Assembly (NCBI GenBank): GCA_022821965.1 | Contig: JAJECN010000056.1 | Location: forward strand, 118,916 to 182,915 | DNA length: 64,000 nt | DNA from: Candidatus Poribacteria bacterium | GTDB lineage: Bacteria > Poribacteria > WGA-4E > WGA-3G | Direction: 5' to 3' | Part shown: in pieces, positions 8,698 to 17,671 of the stretch | How positions within the stretch are numbered: position 1 is the stretch's first letter | Layout: the number at the start of each line of letters is the position of its first letter | Made by a program: the position numbers and the translations under genes | Notes under the pieces: model-generated | Databases searched by the model: none | What the model was told of the DNA's origin: nothing | The model's input: the letters and a program-made list of their open reading frames with translations, nothing else

Positions 8698-10428
8698 GTG
8701 GCAGAACAGACGACACCAAACCTCGTTTTCGTCATCACAGACGACCAGGGTTACGGCGATTTAGGATGCACTGGAAATCCTGTTATTAATACACCGAATC
8801 TGGACGCGTTAGCAGCAGAAAGCGTGCAACTGCAGAATCTACACGTCGGTCCCACCTGTTCACCGACACGAGCGGGCATTATGACGGGGCACTATTGCAA
8901 CTCTACGGGTGTGTGGCATACTATCGGCGGACGCTCGCTCCTCCGCAGCGATGAAGTTACGATGGCGGATATCTTTCGGCGCAACGGCTATAAGACCGGT
9001 ATGTTCGGGAAATGGCATCTCGGTGATAACTATCCCTTCCGTCCACACGACAGAGGTTTCGATGAAGCACTCTACCACGGCGGCGGTGGTATCAGTCAAA
9101 CGCCGGACTATTGGGGCAACGACTATTTCGACGACACCTATTTCCGCAACGGTTCGGAACAACCTTTTGATGGTTACTGCACCGATGTCTGGTTCCAAGA
9201 AGCGATGGCGTTTATTGAGCGGCAGGCTGAAGGTGGTGAGGACCGTCCATTCTTCTGTTATCTTTCCACCAACGCGCCGCACGGTCCGTTCCGTGTTCCC
9301 GATGCTTACGGTGAGGTTTACAGACGAAAGGGTGTAGAAGGCGACCGTGCGAATTTCTGGGGTATGATAACCAATATCGACGACAATATGGCACGGCTAC
9401 GGCACCACCTCCGAGTTTTAGGACTTGAGGAAAACACTATCCTCATCTTTATGACTGATAACGGTTCCGCGATGGGCTGCGACTTGGATGCACAGCAATT
9501 CGTCAGGGCAGGCTACAATGCCGGGATGCGTGGTAAAAAAGGGTCGCCGTATGAAGGCGGGCACCGTGTGCCATTGTTTATGCATTGGCCCGACGGCGGT
9601 TTCACTGAAAAACACGAAGTACATGAACTCACCGCGAATATTGATCTACTCCCGACGCTGATAGACCTCTGTGATCTTGAAGTTTCCTCAAATGCGCACT
9701 TCCACGGCACCAGCATCGCACCGTTGCTGAGAAACGAAACGGAGGCGTGGGAGGAACGGGTTATCGTCACCGATTCGCAGCGCGTTGAAAATCCGATTAA
9801 GTGGAAAGACAGTGCGACGATGTCCCAACGGTGGCGACTCATCAACGGCACCGAACTGTACGATATACAAGCAGATCCGGGGCAACAGCACGATGTCGCC
9901 GACGAACATCCAGAAGTCGTTGCGGAACTCCGTGAGCATTATGAAGCGTGGTGGAAACTGGTTTCGGAGCGGTTCGATGAAGACTGTCCGATTGTCATTG
10001 GGACACAAAACGAACCGGTTACATGCATCACAACACACGATTGGCACGGCGAAGCGCACGCATGGAATCAGGGGATGATCCGCCGAGGCATGGAATGTAA
10101 CGGCTATTGGGCGATTGAGGTGCCTGAAGACGGGGAGTACAGCTTCGAGTTGCGTCGGTGGCCCCTCGCTGAAGATAGGGCGATAATGGATGGCATCCCG
10201 GGTGAACACATTGATCTCTACAACGGCGGAAAGGCTTTAGCACTAAAATCGGCACAAATCCGCATTGGAGAGCAATTTGAGACGAAAGAAATTCCACCCG
10301 ATGCGAAGGGCGTAACGTTTACGTTCAACCTCACCGCCGGTCAGACGCGCATGCACACCGAGTTCTCCGACGAAACCGGTGAATTAGCAATTGGGGCGTA
10401 TTACGTGTATGCAAAACGGGTGATTTGA
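8698..10428 (+). CDS. Sulfatase (arylsulfatase A family)
   Basis: 576 residues with a GTG start. It carries the Cys-type sulfatase signature CSPTRAGIMTGHY (C54, the residue oxidised to formylglycine), metal ligands in VFVITDDQGYGD (11-22) and FMTDNGSA, and the YKTGMFGKWHLGD motif. Sulfatases of this type remove sulfate esters from polysaccharides or small aromatics. No Sec signal peptide is evident at the start, so it may act in the cytoplasm or start upstream. The last 130 residues form a beta-rich extension beyond the core. Activity would need a formylglycine-generating enzyme that is not in the window. Confidence 0.93.
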   Translation: MAEQTTPNLVFVITDDQGYGDLGCTGNPVINTPNLDALAAESVQLQNLHVGPTCSPTRAGIMTGHYCNSTGVWHTIGGRSLLRSDEVTMADIFRRNGYKTGMFGKWHLGDNYPFRPHDRGFDEALYHGGGGISQTPDYWGNDYFDDTYFRNGSEQPFDGYCTDVWFQEAMAFIERQAEGGEDRPFFCYLSTNAPHGPFRVPDAYGEVYRRKGVEGDRANFWGMITNIDDNMARLRHHLRVLGLEENTILIFMTDNGSAMGCDLDAQQFVRAGYNAGMRGKKGSPYEGGHRVPLFMHWPDGGFTEKHEVHELTANIDLLPTLIDLCDLEVSSNAHFHGTSIAPLLRNETEAWEERVIVTDSQRVENPIKWKDSATMSQRWRLINGTELYDIQADPGQQHDVADEHPEVVAELREHYEAWWKLVSERFDEDCPIVIGTQNEPVTCITTHDWHGEAHAWNQGMIRRGMECNGYWAIEVPEDGEYSFELRRWPLAEDRAIMDGIPGEHIDLYNGGKALALKSAQIRIGEQFETKEIPPDAKGVTFTFNLTAGQTRMHTEFSDETGELAIGAYYVYAKRVI

Positions 10429-10437
10429 AAAACGGGC

Positions 10438-10929
10438 TTACTCATAGACAGGAGAGGTTGCGACGCGGGAAAATAGGCGGGCGAGTTCATCTGTTGACAC
10501 ACCGAGGTGCTCTTCAAGGTCTTTTTGCGTTAGTCCAAGTTGTTGGACCCCGAGGCTCTCTTCAAAGTTTTCCTGCGTTAACCCAAAATCGCGGTATCCC
10601 TGAATGATAGTTTTTAGATACCACTTTGAAGGTGCCTCAAAATCCTTCACATAATCCTCTCGCATTCTGTAAAACATGACATCGTCTTGGTAATACTTGC
10701 CGTAGTAGTCTGGGTAGCCTTCGTAGGTATCAAGTGCCTCTTCGTGGTCCTCTGTAATTCGCCAAAGCCCACCGTGGACTGTACACCCTTCCGCACGGAT
10801 AATATCGGCGTGGTATTTAAAAACGAGGCGGAAACCCTCAAGCCGAAACTTCTCTATATCAGCGACACCGGGACACCTTTGCTGCATCTGAGAGAGGTTC
10901 ATGTTGGAGCCGTAAGCAAAGTATCTCAT
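10438..10929 (-). CDS. Gamma-glutamylcyclotransferase-like (AIG2/GGCT fold) protein
   Basis: 163 residues from the ATG at 10929. The start MRYFAYGSNMNLSQMQQRCP carries the YGSN motif that binds the gamma-glutamyl group, and LDTYEGYPDYY carries the likely catalytic glutamate. The family releases 5-oxoproline from gamma-glutamyl compounds, or acts on related small amides. The last 50 residues contain two similar units (GLTQENFEESLGV and GLTQKDLEEHLGV), an odd local duplication. The alternative TTG start at 10965 lies inside a GC-rich hairpin, so I rejected it. Confidence 0.8.
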   Translation of the reverse strand: MRYFAYGSNMNLSQMQQRCPGVADIEKFRLEGFRLVFKYHADIIRAEGCTVHGGLWRITEDHEEALDTYEGYPDYYGKYYQDDVMFYRMREDYVKDFEAPSKWYLKTIIQGYRDFGLTQENFEESLGVQQLGLTQKDLEEHLGVSTDELARLFSRVATSPVYE

Positions 10930-10951
10930 AGGCTTATTCTTTTGCGAGGTG

Positions 10952-10978
10952 AGGTCCCCCTGCAAAACAGGGGGACCT
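10952..10978. repeat. Perfect GC-rich hairpin
   Basis: AGGTCCCCCTG (10952-10962) and CAGGGGGACCT (10968-10978) form a perfect 11-bp stem with a CAAAA loop. It sits between the LamG gene and the GGCT-like gene, both read on the minus strand. The T-run lies 5' of the stem on that strand, so it is not a standard terminator. It could be an mRNA processing or attenuation element. Confidence 0.6.
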
Positions 10979-10988
10979 TAAAAAATTA

Positions 10989-11735
10989 CTACTGCGACTT
11001 CAACCTTCCCCAGAGAACAGGGAGTTTATCCGACGGTTCCACAGCAAAAGCGGTAAATTCGATGCCATCGTTCATAATACCCTGAACCTCATCTTCGGTA
11101 AGTCCATCGTTGAAGATACCGACCTCGTCCATAATAGTGGCAGAGAGGAAACCTACACCTTTGTCAGTCGCGAGCCATGCGGTCTGATCCTGATCTTGGA
11201 GTTGGAACTTCGGTACCTTTTGTGAGACTTTCTCTTCGCCGTTGACGTAAATTTTACAAGTTTCTCCATCGTAGACATTGGCGACATGATACCATGTTCC
11301 TGCTTTAACAGTCACGCCACTGGTAACATTCCAAGTGTTCGTCCAACTGCGAAGGGTGTTTGCCCCTTCTTTGTAAGGGACATAGCGGTTGTTGCTCTGA
11401 TCCCATATTGAGAAATAGTTCTGCTGACCTGCGATGTCGGTAAAGTTTATCCAGAGGATGAAGGTCACTTTATCTTCAATAATGCCTTTACCGAGTGGAA
11501 TGGTGACTGTCCCACCCTTTTTGATTTCAAGGGCACCATTGACCTTCCCTTTTTCCCATTTCGCGTTCGTAATTTCGCCTTTACGTCCATTTCCAGACGC
11601 GTCTTCAGCAACATCGCCTTTACCTTCGTCTAATAACCAGATACCGACAATCCTATCTGGATCAATCTCGGCTTGGCTATAACCGACGATAAGACTCAGC
11701 GCGAACATCGCGCAGACAAATATCTTTATTCTCAT
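10989..11735 (-). CDS. Secreted LamG-domain protein with C-terminal KLxxxWGxLK motif
   Basis: 248 residues. A Sec signal peptide (MRIKIFVCAMFALSLIVGYSQA) is followed by a concanavalin-A/LamG-like beta-sandwich (about 28-225): IVGIWLLDEGKGDVAEDASG, GTWYHVANVYDGETCKIYVNG and MDEVGIFNDGLTEDEVQGI are typical. Such domains bind carbohydrates or proteins outside the cell. The protein ends AVEPSDKLPVLWGRLKSQ, the short tail shared with eight other secreted proteins in this window (see findings). It is the only tagged gene outside the 26.8-45.3 kb region. Confidence 0.85.
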   Translation of the reverse strand: MRIKIFVCAMFALSLIVGYSQAEIDPDRIVGIWLLDEGKGDVAEDASGNGRKGEITNAKWEKGKVNGALEIKKGGTVTIPLGKGIIEDKVTFILWINFTDIAGQQNYFSIWDQSNNRYVPYKEGANTLRSWTNTWNVTSGVTVKAGTWYHVANVYDGETCKIYVNGEEKVSQKVPKFQLQDQDQTAWLATDKGVGFLSATIMDEVGIFNDGLTEDEVQGIMNDGIEFTAFAVEPSDKLPVLWGRLKSQ

Positions 11736-11984
11736 AAGATTTACGCTCCTTTTTTGATGTTCGGAGTGTCACCATCACAAATCGCCCCATTAGCGGAAGT
11801 GTGATTGATGTATTGATTGTATTAGACTTATCAAGTGCATTACAAGTTTAATCCGATTTCCCAACTATGAGTAAGGACGCTTGTAGGAGTGCGATTCATC
11901 GCACGTTCCAACAATTTGTATAACGGGCAGTAAATTGCCTTACTATGAACCACCAGATTTGAAACTTGAAGAACCAAATATAAT

Positions 11985-12013
11985 TTGACAAGGGACGGAA
12001 ATTAGGATATACT
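11985..12013 (+). promoter_or_regulatory. Promoter of tRNA-Leu
   Basis: TTGACA (11985-11990), a 17-nt spacer, then TATACT (12008-12013). Transcription would begin a few bases before the tRNA 5' end at 12024. The rest of the 288-nt gap upstream shows nothing recognisable. Confidence 0.75.
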
Positions 12014-12023
12014 ATAATTGCTT

Positions 12024-12108
12024 GCCGGGATGCTGAAATTGGTAGACAGGCTAGGTTCAGGGTCTAGTGTGCATTATGCGCGTAAGGGTTCGAGTCCCTT
12101 TCCCGGCA
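12024..12108 (+). tRNA. tRNA-Leu (anticodon CAG)
   Basis: The acceptor arms GCCGGGA (12024-12030) and TCCCGGC (12101-12107) pair fully. The anticodon stem CTAGG/TCTAG encloses the loop TTCAGGG, giving anticodon CAG (codon CUG). There is a long class-II variable arm and a T-loop TTCGAGT. CCA is not encoded. It is read together with a following small membrane-protein gene. Confidence 0.95.
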
Positions 12109-12134
12109 TTTTATTCCAAATTAGGAGTCAATTG

Positions 12135-12548
12135 GTGGAGGAAACTCACCTGGATTCAGAACAAGAGGACAAATATGTTGCTTTTCCGGGAGGAATCCCG
12201 AAAAAGTGGTTAGATCCAGCGTTTTACAGTTTTGTCGTTACTTTTATTGGATACGCTTCGTGGATTATATTCGGTGAAATACTTGCGGGTAGAAAAGCAG
12301 ACATACCACCGCTGGAAACAGCGGAATCTATCGTAACACACCTTGCTGCTTTCACTGTTTTATTGACAATAATTACCATCGTTTTTTGTAAAGGATTGGA
12401 GCGTGTTATGTATTATTTAGATGCCAAACGAATCGCAGATCAGCTAAAACAACGCGCTGAACAAGCGGAACAACGCGCTGAACAAGAAAGACAGCGCGCC
12501 GAACAGGCGGAACAGCTTTTAGAACAAGCGAAAAAGAACAAGTCTTAA
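12135..12548 (+). CDS. Small two-helix membrane protein with coiled-coil tail
   Basis: 137 residues, family not recognised. The GTG start at 12135 follows AGGAG by 7 nt. Two hydrophobic helices (about 28-48 and 63-84) precede a hydrophilic, helical tail. That tail repeats a 7-residue unit (QRAEQAE and variants) four to five times, a perfect heptad pattern for a coiled coil. It lies 26 nt after the tRNA gene and may be transcribed from the same promoter. It could be a membrane-anchored scaffold; nothing shows a specific role. Confidence 0.6.
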   Translation: MEETHLDSEQEDKYVAFPGGIPKKWLDPAFYSFVVTFIGYASWIIFGEILAGRKADIPPLETAESIVTHLAAFTVLLTIITIVFCKGLERVMYYLDAKRIADQLKQRAEQAEQRAEQERQRAEQAEQLLEQAKKNKS

Positions 12549-12605
12549 CCAAAGGTGTTCACTTTCGTTCGTGTGGGGCATTTTCTTGCCTATAGATAGA
12601 AGCCG

Positions 12606-13784
12606 TCATTCTCTCTGCAACGTTTCTGGGACCAACCACAAGAAAATGCTCACCGCGAGATAACCGATGCCCCCTAATGCGAAGCCGGAATAACTTAGAC
12701 CGAACAGATCGGCAAGATTGCCAACAATAACCGGTCCCGCCGAACCCCCGAAATCCCCCGTAAGTCGCCACAGTCCCAAGAACTCACCGGTCCCTTCATG
12801 TGGTGCCAAATCCGCGCCGAGCGTCATCATCGTTCCCGAAGCGATCCCGTTCCCTATCCGCATGAACATTGCCGTAAGCAATAACGTCGTAAACGTTCCC
12901 GTAAAGGGCATCAAGACCATCCCCGTGGCAAAAATGCAAACCCCCGGCACCGTCGCATATCTCCGACCAAACCGATCCATCATGTGTCCGGCAATTGGAA
13001 ACATCGACATATCTATTGCCGAGGAAACCATAACGACTGTGCGAACTTGTTGCGTTGTTAACCCGACAACCTCGTCGCCATAGAGTGGAATAATGATATT
13101 GCATCCCCGGCGTAGGGTCTGCACGCACACCTGTCCCACGCCCGCAGTCGCAAGCAGTCGCGCATGCTGACGCGAGATTTCGAGAAGTTGTTTTAGATAA
13201 GGCTGTTTCGGACCAACGACCTCAGTTGTAGGACGACGCGTCTTTGGAATGAAAAAAAGACAAAGGAGGAAATTCAGCGCGACAACGGCGGTATAGATGA
13301 AAAAAGGGAGCCGTAGGTTCACGCCGAGGAAGATGGCACAGAACTGTCCGGTGAAGGTACCCATCCGATTTACACCACCGAACAACGCAATCGCTCTTCC
13401 GCGATTCCCGATCGGAATAACATCTGTCATATAAGCGTGCCGGGCGAGCATCCATAATGCATTCCCGACACCGCCGACCAATTGGGCACCAATGAGTTGG
13501 AAGAAATTTGTCGCTGTGCCCATCCCGACAGTTGACAACCCTATCATCACCAAACCGAGCAACATTGACGACTTGCGACCGAGCTGTTCCACCAAAACGC
13601 CTGCCGGGATATTCCCCAAGACACCAACAGCGAGGACAACCGTCGTCAATGTATAGGATAACTCAAACGATTTGACATAAATCGAAAGCGTTGGTGAGAC
13701 AATGCCTCCGCCTGTCGCCAGCAAAAACGCTGGAATGTAGATGGGTAGAATCAACGAAACTCGGCTAAATTTGGGGTTATTCAA
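12606..13784 (-). CDS. Major facilitator superfamily transporter
   Basis: 392 residues with about 12 hydrophobic helices. MFS signatures include the loop 2-3 motif GVLVEQLGRKSSMLLGLVMI and its pseudo-repeat GHMMDRFGRRYATVPG. Helix 1 contains GGGIVSPTLSIYVKSF. This pattern suggests a drug- or metabolite-proton antiporter of the inner membrane, but the substrate cannot be inferred. The protein length is standard. The macro-domain gene lies upstream on the same strand, 40 nt away. Confidence 0.85.
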   Translation of the reverse strand: MNNPKFSRVSLILPIYIPAFLLATGGGIVSPTLSIYVKSFELSYTLTTVVLAVGVLGNIPAGVLVEQLGRKSSMLLGLVMIGLSTVGMGTATNFFQLIGAQLVGGVGNALWMLARHAYMTDVIPIGNRGRAIALFGGVNRMGTFTGQFCAIFLGVNLRLPFFIYTAVVALNFLLCLFFIPKTRRPTTEVVGPKQPYLKQLLEISRQHARLLATAGVGQVCVQTLRRGCNIIIPLYGDEVVGLTTQQVRTVVMVSSAIDMSMFPIAGHMMDRFGRRYATVPGVCIFATGMVLMPFTGTFTTLLLTAMFMRIGNGIASGTMMTLGADLAPHEGTGEFLGLWRLTGDFGGSAGPVIVGNLADLFGLSYSGFALGGIGYLAVSIFLWLVPETLQRE

Positions 13785-13824
13785 CTTTGGATAACTTTCA
13801 AGATGGATAGTTTTTTAGGACGCC

Positions 13825-14376
13825 TTATTTTCCAAAAACAGTGAGCAAAGCGTCCAGATAGCATGTATGGGTTGCCTCATCAAATAGGATAAACTGGATA
13901 GTTGATGGGACAGCGTTACTCTGAAGCACAAGTTCTTTCACCGCGGTTAGTGCAACAACTGCTGCTTTTTCTGTTGGGTATCCAAAGATACCGGTACTAA
14001 TAGAAGGAAAAGCGATGCTCTGAATGTCATTTTCTATAGCGAGTTGGAGACTCTCCTGATAACAACTCGCAAGCAATTCTGGCTCACCCGAATTGCCATC
14101 CTCCCACACCGGTCCCACCGTGTGAATCACATATTTCGCGTGAAGATTGCCGCCCGGCGTAATAACGGCTTTGCCGGTAGGACAACCCCCTTCACTCGAA
14201 CGAATTTCCGCGCAGGCTTGCTCAATTGCATCACCACCCGCGCGACGGATTGCGCCATCCACACCGCCCCCGCCAACAAGTGCGCTGTTCGCAGCGTTCA
14301 CGATGGCTTCGACCTGTGCTTTGGTTATATCGCCTTGTATGAGTTCCAGATTCGTTTCTGCAATTTGTGTTTGCAT
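13825..14376 (-). CDS. Macro-domain protein (O-acetyl-ADP-ribose deacetylase type)
   Basis: 183 residues, a stand-alone macro domain of the YmdB/MacroD class. LELIQGDITKAQVEAIVNAANSALVGGGGVDGAIRRAGG holds the ADP-ribose-binding NAANS and GGGGVDGAI motifs. YVIHTVGPVWED and SISTGIFGYPTEKAA complete the site. These cytoplasmic enzymes hydrolyse O-acetyl-ADP-ribose or remove ADP-ribose from acidic residues and DNA. AGGGGGAG precedes the ATG by 5 nt. It lies 19 nt downstream of the DUF58 gene and is probably co-transcribed with it. Confidence 0.93.
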   Translation of the reverse strand: MQTQIAETNLELIQGDITKAQVEAIVNAANSALVGGGGVDGAIRRAGGDAIEQACAEIRSSEGGCPTGKAVITPGGNLHAKYVIHTVGPVWEDGNSGEPELLASCYQESLQLAIENDIQSIAFPSISTGIFGYPTEKAAVVALTAVKELVLQSNAVPSTIQFILFDEATHTCYLDALLTVFGK

Positions 14377-14395
14377 TCGACTCCCCCTGTATCTT

Positions 14396-15295
14396 TCATC
14401 GATTTCTTTGAACGAAACCTGCCTTGTGCAGCTCCTGTAAAATAAAGGGTTCTATCGGCGTATTGCTTTTAAGGTGCGCGTAGCCAATTCCTTGGTCGGT
14501 ACAGAAGCGTCGCAGGGTGTCGCAAAATGTCTGCTGTTGATTCTGGTATTGCGCGAGCGTCTCGGCATTAATGGTAATGGCTTTCGTTTCACCAGTCTCG
14601 GCATCTTCTACCAGCCAGTCTCTTCCTGCCGTCGCGCTTTCTAAGTATGCCTGTGGTGTTATCTCCTCTGGACTCACCAGATGAATAGCGAAGGTCGAGA
14701 AGCCGTGCCCTATGAGCAACTTGAAACCCTGTTCGTAGCCATCCGGATCCAAAAAATCGGAAAGAATGATGACCGTACAAGGGTGCCGTTGATACATCGG
14801 CAGCTGCCTGAGACATTCCGTCAATCGCGTTTGTCCATTTGCTCCGATTGCCGTAAGCGAGTTTGTGAGACGAGGGAATTGTAATGTTCCCGAGGTAGGT
14901 GGTAGCACTGCGGAAAGCCGTTCAGCGCAGGTGTAGACTGCAACACTGTCGGCATGCCCTAATGCGATATAACCCAACGCTGCGGCAATCTGTTTGGCAC
15001 ATGTTAACTTGGTCGGCGAGCCAAATTCCATAGACTGACTATTGTCAACGAGTAGGGCGAGTGGCAACCCCTCGTCAGCGTGGAAGAGCTTAATAAAGAG
15101 TCTACCCAAGCGTGCGTAAATGTTCCAATCGACATGCCGTAGGTCATCACCGGGTTCATAGACGCGATAATCGGCAAATTCCATTCCTACACCACGGTTG
15201 GGACTTCGCCGCTCGCCTTTGAATCGACTGCGGAATGAGCGTTTCGCACGGATATAGAAGGGTTCAAGTTGCTTCAGGAATTGTGGTGTCAGCAT
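14396..15295 (-). CDS. DUF58 domain protein (MoxR partner family)
   Basis: 299 residues from the ATG at 15295; a TTG at 15313 would add six. The conserved DUF58 block GVGMEFADYRVYEPGDDLRHVDWNIYARLGRLFIK (about 36-70) is intact. It is followed by a VWA-like domain with LALLVDNSQSMEFG, a DxSxS-type MIDAS motif. These proteins usually work with a MoxR ATPase. Here the MoxR gene is 14 kb away (1-664), so the pair is split. The C-terminal third is a less conserved helical part. Confidence 0.88.
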   Translation of the reverse strand: MLTPQFLKQLEPFYIRAKRSFRSRFKGERRSPNRGVGMEFADYRVYEPGDDLRHVDWNIYARLGRLFIKLFHADEGLPLALLVDNSQSMEFGSPTKLTCAKQIAAALGYIALGHADSVAVYTCAERLSAVLPPTSGTLQFPRLTNSLTAIGANGQTRLTECLRQLPMYQRHPCTVIILSDFLDPDGYEQGFKLLIGHGFSTFAIHLVSPEEITPQAYLESATAGRDWLVEDAETGETKAITINAETLAQYQNQQQTFCDTLRRFCTDQGIGYAHLKSNTPIEPFILQELHKAGFVQRNR

Positions 15296-15616
15296 TTTTC
15301 TAATAATTCGCAAGGCGTTAAGTGAACGGGTTGGTGCATGGACATGTCTGTTTGTAGAGTCGCCTGGGCGGTTGTTGCAGGCTTGCGTCTTTAGTTATTC
15401 TTAATACTGGGATTACTCTTTTTTTGTAGAAACGAGTTGTGTTCGCATCTTCATTGGGTCCCTAAATTCCTTTTAGGATTCAATAAAGTATTTGACACAA
15501 TTATTGGAAATAGGTTTATACAAGTTGCTTTGGAGAAATGATCAACTTGAAGTGGTATCGTAGGTTGGATTGAAGGGAGGGCCGGAGATCGCTCCTACAA
15601 AGGATCCACCACGTCA
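15296..15616. other. Intergenic region, nothing recognised
   Basis: About 300 nt between the DUF58 and nitrilase genes. A+T-rich in the middle. I see no gene, tRNA, clear promoter or hairpin terminator. Confidence 0.5.
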
Positions 15617-16441
15617 TCACAAACGGTTGATTGTCTTCCGATAGCGGACTTCCATCTCAGGACCCTGAGCCTGCAAGTATTCCTGCTCTGATCGGCGCGC
15701 CGCTTCAGTTGAAGGGAGGGAAGGAATCTCAATGTCCGCCGTGCTAATCTGATCGTTGCCCCACTTGTATGCGACAATCTCACCTTTACTGATGATGAGA
15801 TTCATGCCAACGTTCGCTTCCACAATCGGCACGCCGTTTTCACGCGCTCTGGCGAGCACCGTCTGATTCTGTGATTTACCCTTTGAACCGTAGGAGGGAA
15901 TTAGAAGAAATCGCGCGCCGTCCAAAACCAGCGTCCGAGCGATTAGCGGATTCCACCGGTCATTGCAGATTAAGATACCGGCACGTCCGAAGGGTGTATC
16001 AAACGCGCGAATCGTCTCGCCGATGCAATTGAAGTTCCACGACGGATGTGTGCCTTCCGCAAACTGCGTTTTATGATACGTGCCGCATATCTCACCGTTG
16101 CTGTCGATAAACACAGCGGAATTATAGACAGAGGAGGTACCACGCCGTTCGGCGAAACCGAAACAGAGGCACGTCTTGAGTTGCTTCGCAAGTTGACGGA
16201 ATCGGTGGATATACGCGCCATCAAGCGGTTCCGCGATGTCGAGCATCGCCTCCGGTGTGGCGTTGCCCTCAATGACATCCATCACGACATAGCCTTCCAA
16301 TACACCCTCGGTCGCCAAAATCAACTGTGGCGCGTCCTTGGCGGCTTCAACGAAGCAAGCCTCCAATTTATCAGCGTTGGAGGCTTTATCCCATTTGATA
16401 GGTTTCAGCGAGATCGCAGAAACTTTGACTGACTGATACAT
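15617..16441 (-). CDS. Carbon-nitrogen hydrolase (nitrilase superfamily)
   Basis: 274 residues. The catalytic triad is visible: Glu in LILATEGVLEG (E45), Lys in TYHKTQFAEG (K124) and Cys in GILICNDRWNP (C159). These cytoplasmic enzymes hydrolyse amides or nitriles such as omega-amides, N-carbamoyl compounds or beta-ureidopropionate. The substrate is not identifiable. Isolated gene. Neighbouring catabolic-type genes (Gfo/Idh/MocA, RidA, mandelate racemase type) suggest a local collection of small-molecule catabolism enzymes rather than one pathway. Confidence 0.87.
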   Translation of the reverse strand: MYQSVKVSAISLKPIKWDKASNADKLEACFVEAAKDAPQLILATEGVLEGYVVMDVIEGNATPEAMLDIAEPLDGAYIHRFRQLAKQLKTCLCFGFAERRGTSSVYNSAVFIDSNGEICGTYHKTQFAEGTHPSWNFNCIGETIRAFDTPFGRAGILICNDRWNPLIARTLVLDGARFLLIPSYGSKGKSQNQTVLARARENGVPIVEANVGMNLIISKGEIVAYKWGNDQISTADIEIPSLPSTEAARRSEQEYLQAQGPEMEVRYRKTINRL

Positions 16442-16535
16442 GCTTCACCTACATGCTCTGAAAGCCCTTGTTCCCGCTGGCAGGGTTAGAGAACCCCGCC
16501 CGCGAGCGTGTAAAAGATATTGTAAGATAGGTTAT

Positions 16536-17642
16536 CTATTTCTGGTAGGCGGTATCAAGACCGAGAATCACATAAGCGGTTACAAGTCTTGGATCTCTTT
16601 CCATCCAGCGACTCGACTCATTCACCCAGAATCCATCCGGTGTCTGCAATTCAATCATTTTTTCTGCGAACTCTCGGTACCAATCGTGCGTAATACCTTT
16701 TGCGTCTACAAAGGTTGATTGACCATAAAGTTTCAACGCTTTCGCCATTGTATGGTAGTTGTAGTATAAACCCTGGGCACCCATACCGTAGTTTTCTTCA
16801 AGTGTGAAATGCTCCTTTATCCACTCGAAGGCAGCTTGCACGCGTTCATCGTCCTTATCGACATTCGCGTAGATGAAACTCAACAATCCGGCGTACGTCA
16901 TACTGGCATAAGAACGTGGACTTCCTGCGGCATCCGTACCCGCTTTGCTTTCACCGTCAGGCGAATAGATAAAGCCGCCATCATTGCCTGACCACGACTG
17001 ATCGTTGCTCTCACTCCGATTCTGCGTGCGTTCCAGAAACTTAATTGCCTTGTCCCAGACCTCTTGGTCGTCGGAGCCGCTCTCTTTAAGTGCCTGAATG
17101 GCAATGTTCAGATTGGACAAGTCTTTCACTTCCTGACGGCTGCCGTAACCAATGCCACCGTGATAGACGCTCTCTTCATCTAAGACCTGTAGGCTCTTCA
17201 GGAAACCTTGCGCCTTTTCAATGATAGAGGCGTATTCCGAATTACCGGTTGAGGAAAGTGCCATCACGGAGATAGCGGTGTTATAATTCGGCAGTGCTGG
17301 CTGCATCTCAACATCATAGATGCCACCGTTTGGCTGTTGCATTGCAACCAATCGCTGAAGTCCCTTTTGGATAAACGGGTGTTCTGCCTCCGCGTATTTG
17401 TTTTCTGGATGCCGTAAGAAAGCCGTGAGTACCAGAGCCGTTATGCCCGGATGATTGGCGAATAGCCCATCTTCGGCTTGTTGTCCTTTTAGCCACTCTA
17501 ATCCCTTGTCAATGCTTGCAATGACCTGTTTGTTTAATTCATGATATTCCGACGCGCCTGTCTCATGATGTGCTGTTATACCGCTCTGCACAATAGCAAA
17601 CACGAGGAACAGTATCAGTATAAATCCACGCTGCATTTTCAT
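16536..17642 (-). CDS. Secreted prenyltransferase/squalene-cyclase-like alpha-alpha barrel protein
   Basis: 368 residues. A signal peptide (MKMQRGFILILFLVFAIVQSGITA) precedes repeated alpha-helical units: SIDKGLEWLKGQQAEDGLFA, GLQRLVAMQQPNGGIYD, AIKFLERTQNR followed by NDGGFIYSPDGES, and MIELQTPDGFWVNES. These are Q-W/G-G-F type repeats of the terpene-cyclase fold. The DxDD motif of a true squalene-hopene cyclase is not visible, and export makes a cyclase unlikely. It is more likely a binding or structural protein. AAGGGG lies 7 nt before the ATG. Confidence 0.75.
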   Translation of the reverse strand: MKMQRGFILILFLVFAIVQSGITAHHETGASEYHELNKQVIASIDKGLEWLKGQQAEDGLFANHPGITALVLTAFLRHPENKYAEAEHPFIQKGLQRLVAMQQPNGGIYDVEMQPALPNYNTAISVMALSSTGNSEYASIIEKAQGFLKSLQVLDEESVYHGGIGYGSRQEVKDLSNLNIAIQALKESGSDDQEVWDKAIKFLERTQNRSESNDQSWSGNDGGFIYSPDGESKAGTDAAGSPRSYASMTYAGLLSFIYANVDKDDERVQAAFEWIKEHFTLEENYGMGAQGLYYNYHTMAKALKLYGQSTFVDAKGITHDWYREFAEKMIELQTPDGFWVNESSRWMERDPRLVTAYVILGLDTAYQK

Positions 17643-17671
17643 TTGTTTTCCCCTTCAACAAGTTATTTGTT

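Noticed and set aside
10930..10965. TTG start at 10965 for the GGCT-like protein
   Set aside because: It would begin inside a strong hairpin; the family normally begins directly with MRYFAYGSN, at 10929.
10952..10978. Hairpin taken as a rho-independent terminator
   Set aside because: For the minus-strand transcript the T-run lies before, not after, the stem; on the plus strand the stem is followed by A, not T.
12018..12134. Open reading frame through the tRNA-Leu gene joined to the small membrane protein
   Set aside because: The first 39 codons lie in the tRNA and its leader; a GTG at 12135 with AGGAG upstream is the credible start.
16536..17642. Call as a true squalene-hopene cyclase
   Set aside because: The protein has a signal peptide, is about half the usual length and shows no DxDD catalytic motif.
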